64,000 nucleotides of DNA from Gyrodactylus bullatarudis (taxonomy: Eukaryota > Platyhelminthes > Monogenea > Gyrodactylidea > Gyrodactylidae). Below the pieces are notes generated by a model, which saw nothing but the letters and a program-made list of their open reading frames with translations, was not told the origin of the DNA and did not search any database. This document shows positions 60,054 to 64,000 of this stretch, piece by piece; positions within the stretch are counted from its first letter, which is position 1; each line of letters begins with the position of its first letter. The DNA lies in assembly GCA_012064415.1 (NCBI GenBank), contig SSNU01000047.1:305811-369810 (forward strand). Direction: 5' to 3'. The position numbers and the translations under genes were made by a program.

Positions 60054-60937
60054 ATGGCATCTGGTTGTCCTATAATGCGTAAATCTCACAAAGATTCCTC
60101 TATATCAATAAAAATAACTGGTCTACAAAATTCTAAAGAATTTCTAACTTCTGTTTTGCATATTGAAGATATCAAAAGAAAGAAAAATATAGAAATAAAT
60201 TTATTTTCTGTTCCTATGAATGAAATCGACTGGGAAACATATAAAGTTCAAAATAAAATTGTATTACCATCTTATTCTAAATTATTAGATGAATGGAACT
60301 AGTTTCACTACGGTTAACGGAAAAATCATTGGAGATCATAATGAATTAGAATCCTTTTTACTCACTAATTTTGATTATTCTGATAGTCATGATGTTGACG
60401 TTTACTCTTCTTACTATGAGGATAACCATGATCTAAGAAGTTTTGACGATAAAAATATCAATATTAGCTTTACTTTGTACAGGGATCAAACAAAAATTGG
60501 AGATATTTTTATCGAATTATTTAGCAAACATGTTCCCAAATCTTGTGATTTTTTCCTTAAATGTTGCTTGAAAGATAACAGCTATTTAAATTCTCATGTT
60601 ACAAGAATTTTGCCTAAAGGATTTATTCAGATAAATAACGAAAAGGGCGATGATATATGTTTTCCAGATGAGAATTTCTCTGTTACTCATGATAAGCGGG
60701 GGAAAATCTCGTTTATTAATAAAGGAAGAAATACAAATGGGGTAGGATTTATTATATCCTTGAAAGAGAACAAATGGCTTGATAATCACTACGTATGCTT
60801 TGGGTAAGAAAATATCCCATAAATTTAGGCAAATAATCAAAGGTAATCAAGTATTGGATCTAATAGAAAAAGAACCATGCAACATGGCTCAAAGACCCCT
60901 CAATAAAATCTGGATTAAAGATATAAATATCTTATAG
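60054..60937 (+). CDS. PPIL6: Cyclophilin-like PPIL6
   Basis: Peptidyl-prolyl isomerase-like protein 6, in animals linked to ciliated cells; activity is doubtful. Exons 60054-60260, 60289-60803 and 60829-60937, with introns of 28 and 25 nt, give 276 residues (human 311). The PPIL6-specific N-terminal domain is there (KITGLQNSKEF, then TTVNGKIIGDHNELESFL), followed by the cyclophilin domain: IGDIFIELFSKHVPKSCDFF, TRILPKGFIQ, DENFSVTHDKRGKISFINKG and, across the last intron, HYVCFGQIIKGNQVLDLIE. The Arg of the active site is kept, but the QGGD loop reads QINNEKGDD, so catalysis is uncertain. Without the micro-introns the frame breaks twice, which fixes the splice model. Confidence 0.9.
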
Positions 60938-61056
60938 CTGGTGGAAAAAGAAAGTTTTCAATCAAACAAACATTTTATTTAACAATATGAAAGACAAATC
61001 AGAAATGGAATAAAGATTCGACAGTTTAATTGAATGTTTAAAATAAAATATTCTCT
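60938..61056. other. Short convergent spacer PPIL6 / VTI1
   Basis: 119 bases between the two facing stop codons; contains AATAAA-like signals on both strands. Confidence 0.4.
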
Positions 61057-62821
61057 TTATTTTTTTGAAATATAATAAATGGAACAGGAAAAAATTATTA
61101 CTACCAAAATGACTATTGCATAAAAAATGACACGATTTTGGAAGATCCTGCAAAATACAATATTTTATGAATACATTGTTAAAATTTTTTCATCTCAAAA
61201 AATGCAAATCTCTATTTTAATTAACTAGGTATTCTGAGTAAGAATTCTCATTTTTTAAATACTAAATAACTCCAAAGTCCTCACCTTCGATTCATTTCAC
61301 TGATTATTCTATTGCTCTTATTCAAGTCTTGATCTGCACTACGAAGCTTGAAATGTAAAAGAAATAATAAATAAATTATATCATTTAAATAATTTAGGGA
61401 TAAATAGGGCCACAAAATTACATATTTCGAATTTTAGCTCAGTTACTTGTAAAACGTAGGAATTTCCTTTCAAAAATTAAATTAGTTAGAGGATAAAAAA
61501 GTTTTTACATACATCTAGACTATCTAAATATTATATTTGGTTAAATAAAAAGTAAAATATACTAACAAAATTGGATGAAATTCAGAAAATTCAATCTATT
61601 TCTTTGTAAAAAACCTCATCTTATCCTACCTTTTTTTATTATATTCATTTCAGTATAAATAGACCAAGAATGGTTCATATATATATATATAACTTTATCG
61701 GGGTTTCTCGAAAGAGGGTGGTCATTGAGTATCGGTTCCGACTGTATCTTATCTTTAAAATTTTGAATCAATTTTCTAAGATTAATTCTATTCTAATATT
61801 ATTGTCTAACTGTTTTTAATGGAAAAAATTTAAAATTTGATGTAAAATAAACTTTTTTTCAAAATTAATCTCTTAACTCCAAATTATTTAGATATTTTTA
61901 TATAATACCCAAATTATGTTTGAAATGTGTCAAAATTTATACATATTTTGAGAAGTTTTTCGTACATATTTTCGTGGCCCTAGTGATAAATCTCTTGGAA
62001 ACTTTATTTACTTCTGTGAATTTTAAAATACAGATTCATTACGTGGTTATTAATCACTGATTAAGGAGGCAGCTTCTGGTTCCATAACAATATTCAACGA
62101 ATATATAAATAATAAGACATAAGTTTTTTTGCTGATAACTAGCACATTTATAGGTGGCCAAGAGAATTAAAAATTTCTAAACAAACTCTTTTCATTAAAA
62201 AATGTCAAAATATTGAAATATTGAATGTTTAAATAAAGTAATTACCTTGTCTCTACTCTTTTGTAAACTTTCTCTTTGACTGTTTAATTCGTTAAGTATA
62301 TTTTCGCCCATATTCTCAGTATCGTTAACAATACTAAGACAGTTATTAATTTTTTTTCCAGTTTTTTCCACTCTCTCTGTGTTTCTGATCAGCTGAGTTT
62401 TCATGTTATTATCATAGAAATCTTCATCCATAACTTCATCAGAATAATCATTTTTAATAGAGGAATTACTATTTACATAGTATTTACTAGAATTCTTAAA
62501 ATATTAAAAAATTAATCAGAATTCAAAAACTTACAAACTCATTTACTAAGCTAGAGAGTTCTTTGCTAAAGCATTCATATCGATTCTGATACTTTTTACG
62601 GAATTCCAAAGGCAATTCTTGGATTTGCAAGTTTATTTGTTCCAAGATTTCATTTGCTTCGTCGAAAAGAGAGGTAACTTCCCCACGAATAGAAATTTTC
62701 TCATCTAAAACTCAAGAAATACAAAATTACCGTAAGTTTTTGATTGAAAAACAGAAAGCTTTGATGTAATATCAGAGATCAAACCTCCATACTCGATTTC
62801 AAACTTTTGAAGAAGCGCCAT
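61057..62821 (-). CDS. VTI1: Qb-SNARE Vti1
   Basis: SNARE for fusion at the trans-Golgi, endosome and lysosome. Five exons: 62821-62731, 62704-62535, 62494-62246, 61346-61285, 61147-61057; introns 26, 40, 899 and 137 nt, 220 residues (human VTI1A 217). N-terminal three-helix domain: FEIEYGGLISDITSKLSVFQ and EANEILEQINLQIQELPLEF. The Qb SNARE motif starts RNTERVEKTGKKINNCLS and continues over exons as NILNELNSQRESLQKSRDK and LRSADQDLNKSNRIISEMNR. The last exon encodes the tail anchor (IFQNRVIFYAIVILVVIIF...YYISKK). The 899-nt intron stands out against its 26-40 nt neighbours and contains AT microsatellite near 61674. Whether it is VTI1A or VTI1B is not clear. Confidence 0.93.
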
Positions 62822-62910
62822 ATATATAACGCCTTAAACAATATAAGAGGGGAATTCCAAATTTTGTTTTTTCAAACGCTTTAAAAATCTTTGTTCCTTT
62901 ATAAATCAAA
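62822..62910. promoter_or_regulatory. Divergent promoter VTI1 / small basic protein
   Basis: 89 bases between diverging start codons, with a TATATATA-like stretch near 62822. Bidirectional use inferred. Confidence 0.45.
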
Positions 62911-63412
62911 ATGCCTGTTAATACTCGAGCAACCAGACGATCGCAAAAACTGTAAGATCAATAATAACTGTATTAGTAAGACTCCTCGAAAAATTGATTT
63001 AACAAAAAAGTATATTAAAGAAAATGAGCGAAAGCCTTCTCTTAAGAAGTTCACTGCCAAAAGACCTCCAGCTTCTGCAGAGAACACACCAAATATAAAG
63101 AAATCCAGGATTTCTAGACATAATAAGAGTATGGATATTCTGAAAACAGAGAAAAGAAAAAAGGAACAAGATCAAAAATTGGAGACACCCTCAACATCTG
63201 AAGAAGAATCTGTCTCAGAATCTGAGTCTTCACCAGTCCCTATGGTTGAAAAAGTTACAACAAGATCTACCAGGTCATTAACAAGATCAATGTCTTCTTC
63301 CCCAGTGAAGCCTGATAGATCAATTAATCAACTAGCTAGACAACCTCTGTATGATAGACAGATTGTTCCATACCAGAAGGAGAGGAGTGCATTAACATGT
63401 GCATTAATATAG
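62911..63412 (+). CDS. Small basic Ser-rich protein, unknown function
   Basis: Not recognised. Exons 62911-62951 and 62977-63412 separated by a 25-nt GT-AG intron give 158 residues beginning MPVNTRATRRSQKLKTPRK. Rich in Lys, Arg and Ser, with clustered basic stretches (KYIKENERKPSLKKF, KKSRISRH) that could serve as nuclear signals, an acidic Ser/Glu block (TSEEESVSESESSPVP) with SP sites, and a TRSTRSLTRSMSSSPVK repeat. Probably disordered and nuclear. The C terminus may be incomplete if further splicing joins the Lys/Arg-rich open stretch at 63600-63705. AATAAA occurs near 63580. Confidence 0.6.
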
Positions 63413-63584
63413 CAAAATCGTAGAAGGGGACCTTTCTTTTTAGGATTATTCATCGTAAAACAAAATTGATCTAATGAATGTATATAAAAGTAATGAATAT
63501 GGTTGAATTTAAATAATATTGCATTTGATAATATCATGTGGTTTAAATATAATCTGTATATAATCTAAATCCACTGATTGAATA

Positions 63585-64000
63585 AAAAGCGAAGAAAACA
63601 AGAATTTAGAGGAGTTAATGTTGTTAAATGGATGATTAAAAGAAAATTTCGACAGGAACGTGAAGAACGAGCAAGAAAGGCTCGCTGTGAAAAATATTCA
63701 CTAGAATGAAAAACGTATTCGAAGAAAATCTACACAGTAATGTCCTCTTGTGTCTTTTCAGAAGATCACTCGTGGCATTTTCAAGGTGACCCCTTTTGGA
63801 CTGAGCAGAGCTCTCGAAGCAAACCTACATAGTTTCCAGCTGCTCATCAGTAAATTGAATTTCCGAGTATTGACGGCTAGCCGTCCCAATTGGTCCTACT
63901 CGGAGAGCAAGGCCTAAGAGAGAGGAATTCCGAATGTTCGTCAAAGGTGCTCTCCAATCCTCGAGAGGGCGAGTAAGCTACTCTTCAGTAGGTTGAATTC
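63585..64000 (+). other. Possible exons; composition shift at window end
   Basis: Two open stretches: about 63590-63708 (Arg/Lys-rich, including KFRQEREERARKARCEK, stop TGA) and about 63762-63917, preceded by an acceptor-like CTTTTCAG and reading ITRGIFKVTPFGLSRALEAN. The last 250 bases are clearly less AT-rich than the rest of the window. They may belong to a gene or mobile element continuing beyond the edge. I do not recognise either. Confidence 0.25.

Noticed and set aside
61670..61695. ATATAT microsatellite in the VTI1 intron
   Set aside because: Too short and ordinary in AT-rich DNA to report as a feature.
1..64000. tRNA, rRNA or snRNA genes
   Set aside because: I looked for T-loop (GGTTCRANNCC) and rRNA-like blocks and saw no convincing cloverleaf; a tRNAscan-SE or Infernal run would be decisive.
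1..64000. CRISPR arrays or bacterial operon signals
   Set aside because: The repeats are inverted or dispersed, not regularly spaced, and the genes are eukaryotic and spliced.

Overview
The window is nuclear DNA from an animal. It is visibly AT-rich and carries spliced genes with GT-AG introns, cytosolic ribosomal protein eL41, an ionotropic glutamate receptor, GIPC, RAD17, CDK4/6, a Vti1 SNARE and several retrotransposon types. Many introns are only 25-36 nt long, which is exceptional for Metazoa. Tiny introns plus neuronal-type genes make me think of a reduced parasitic animal such as an orthonectid (dicyemids also have tiny introns). That placement is inference, not something the sequence proves.

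Layout. 1-2.5 kb: decayed APE-type LINE. 2.8-6.7 kb: aldo-keto reductase (+), a small mitochondrial IF3-like gene (-), and a CDK4/6-type kinase (+) whose exons appear to continue into a long KEN-box tail. 8.4-12.8 kb: mobile-element composite (foldback, KRBA2-type integrase-gene fragment, Gypsy-like gag-pol fragment) bracketed by inverted repeats. 13.8-16.0 kb: unknown spliced gene. 16.35 kb: small heat-shock protein. 17.3 kb: transposase scrap. 19.0-25.0 kb: GIPC (-), long introns full of foldback elements. 25.15-28.65 kb: UBE4/Ufd2 ubiquitin ligase (+), ten exons with mostly minute introns. 28.7 kb: eL41 (-). 29.7-32.15 kb: almost intact Penelope-like element (-). 32.2-42.8 kb: gene-poor, with MITEs, palindromes and a transposon-protein relic. 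42.9-56.65 kb: seven-exon kainate/AMPA-type glutamate receptor (+), with kilobase introns holding MITEs, foldbacks and a 367-nt assembly gap. 56.95-63.4 kb: dense block of CHMP1 (+), RNA polymerase III subunit C11 (-), RAD17 (-), PPIL6 (+), VTI1 (-) and a small basic KEN-less nuclear-type protein (+). Introns here are mainly 25-60 nt and there are two short divergent promoters. The last 250 bases change composition.

The genes do not form one pathway. Housekeeping and cell-cycle genes sit in compact head-to-head or tail-to-tail pairs with tiny introns, while GIPC and the receptor have swollen, transposon-filled introns. The most unusual signals are (1) the 25-36 nt intron class, (2) hammerhead-like RNA motifs in the inverted ends of the Penelope-like element and, separately, in a dispersed TATA-box/AATAAA cassette, with what looks like compensatory base changes between the two families, and (3) an abundance of long palindromes from several foldback/MITE families.
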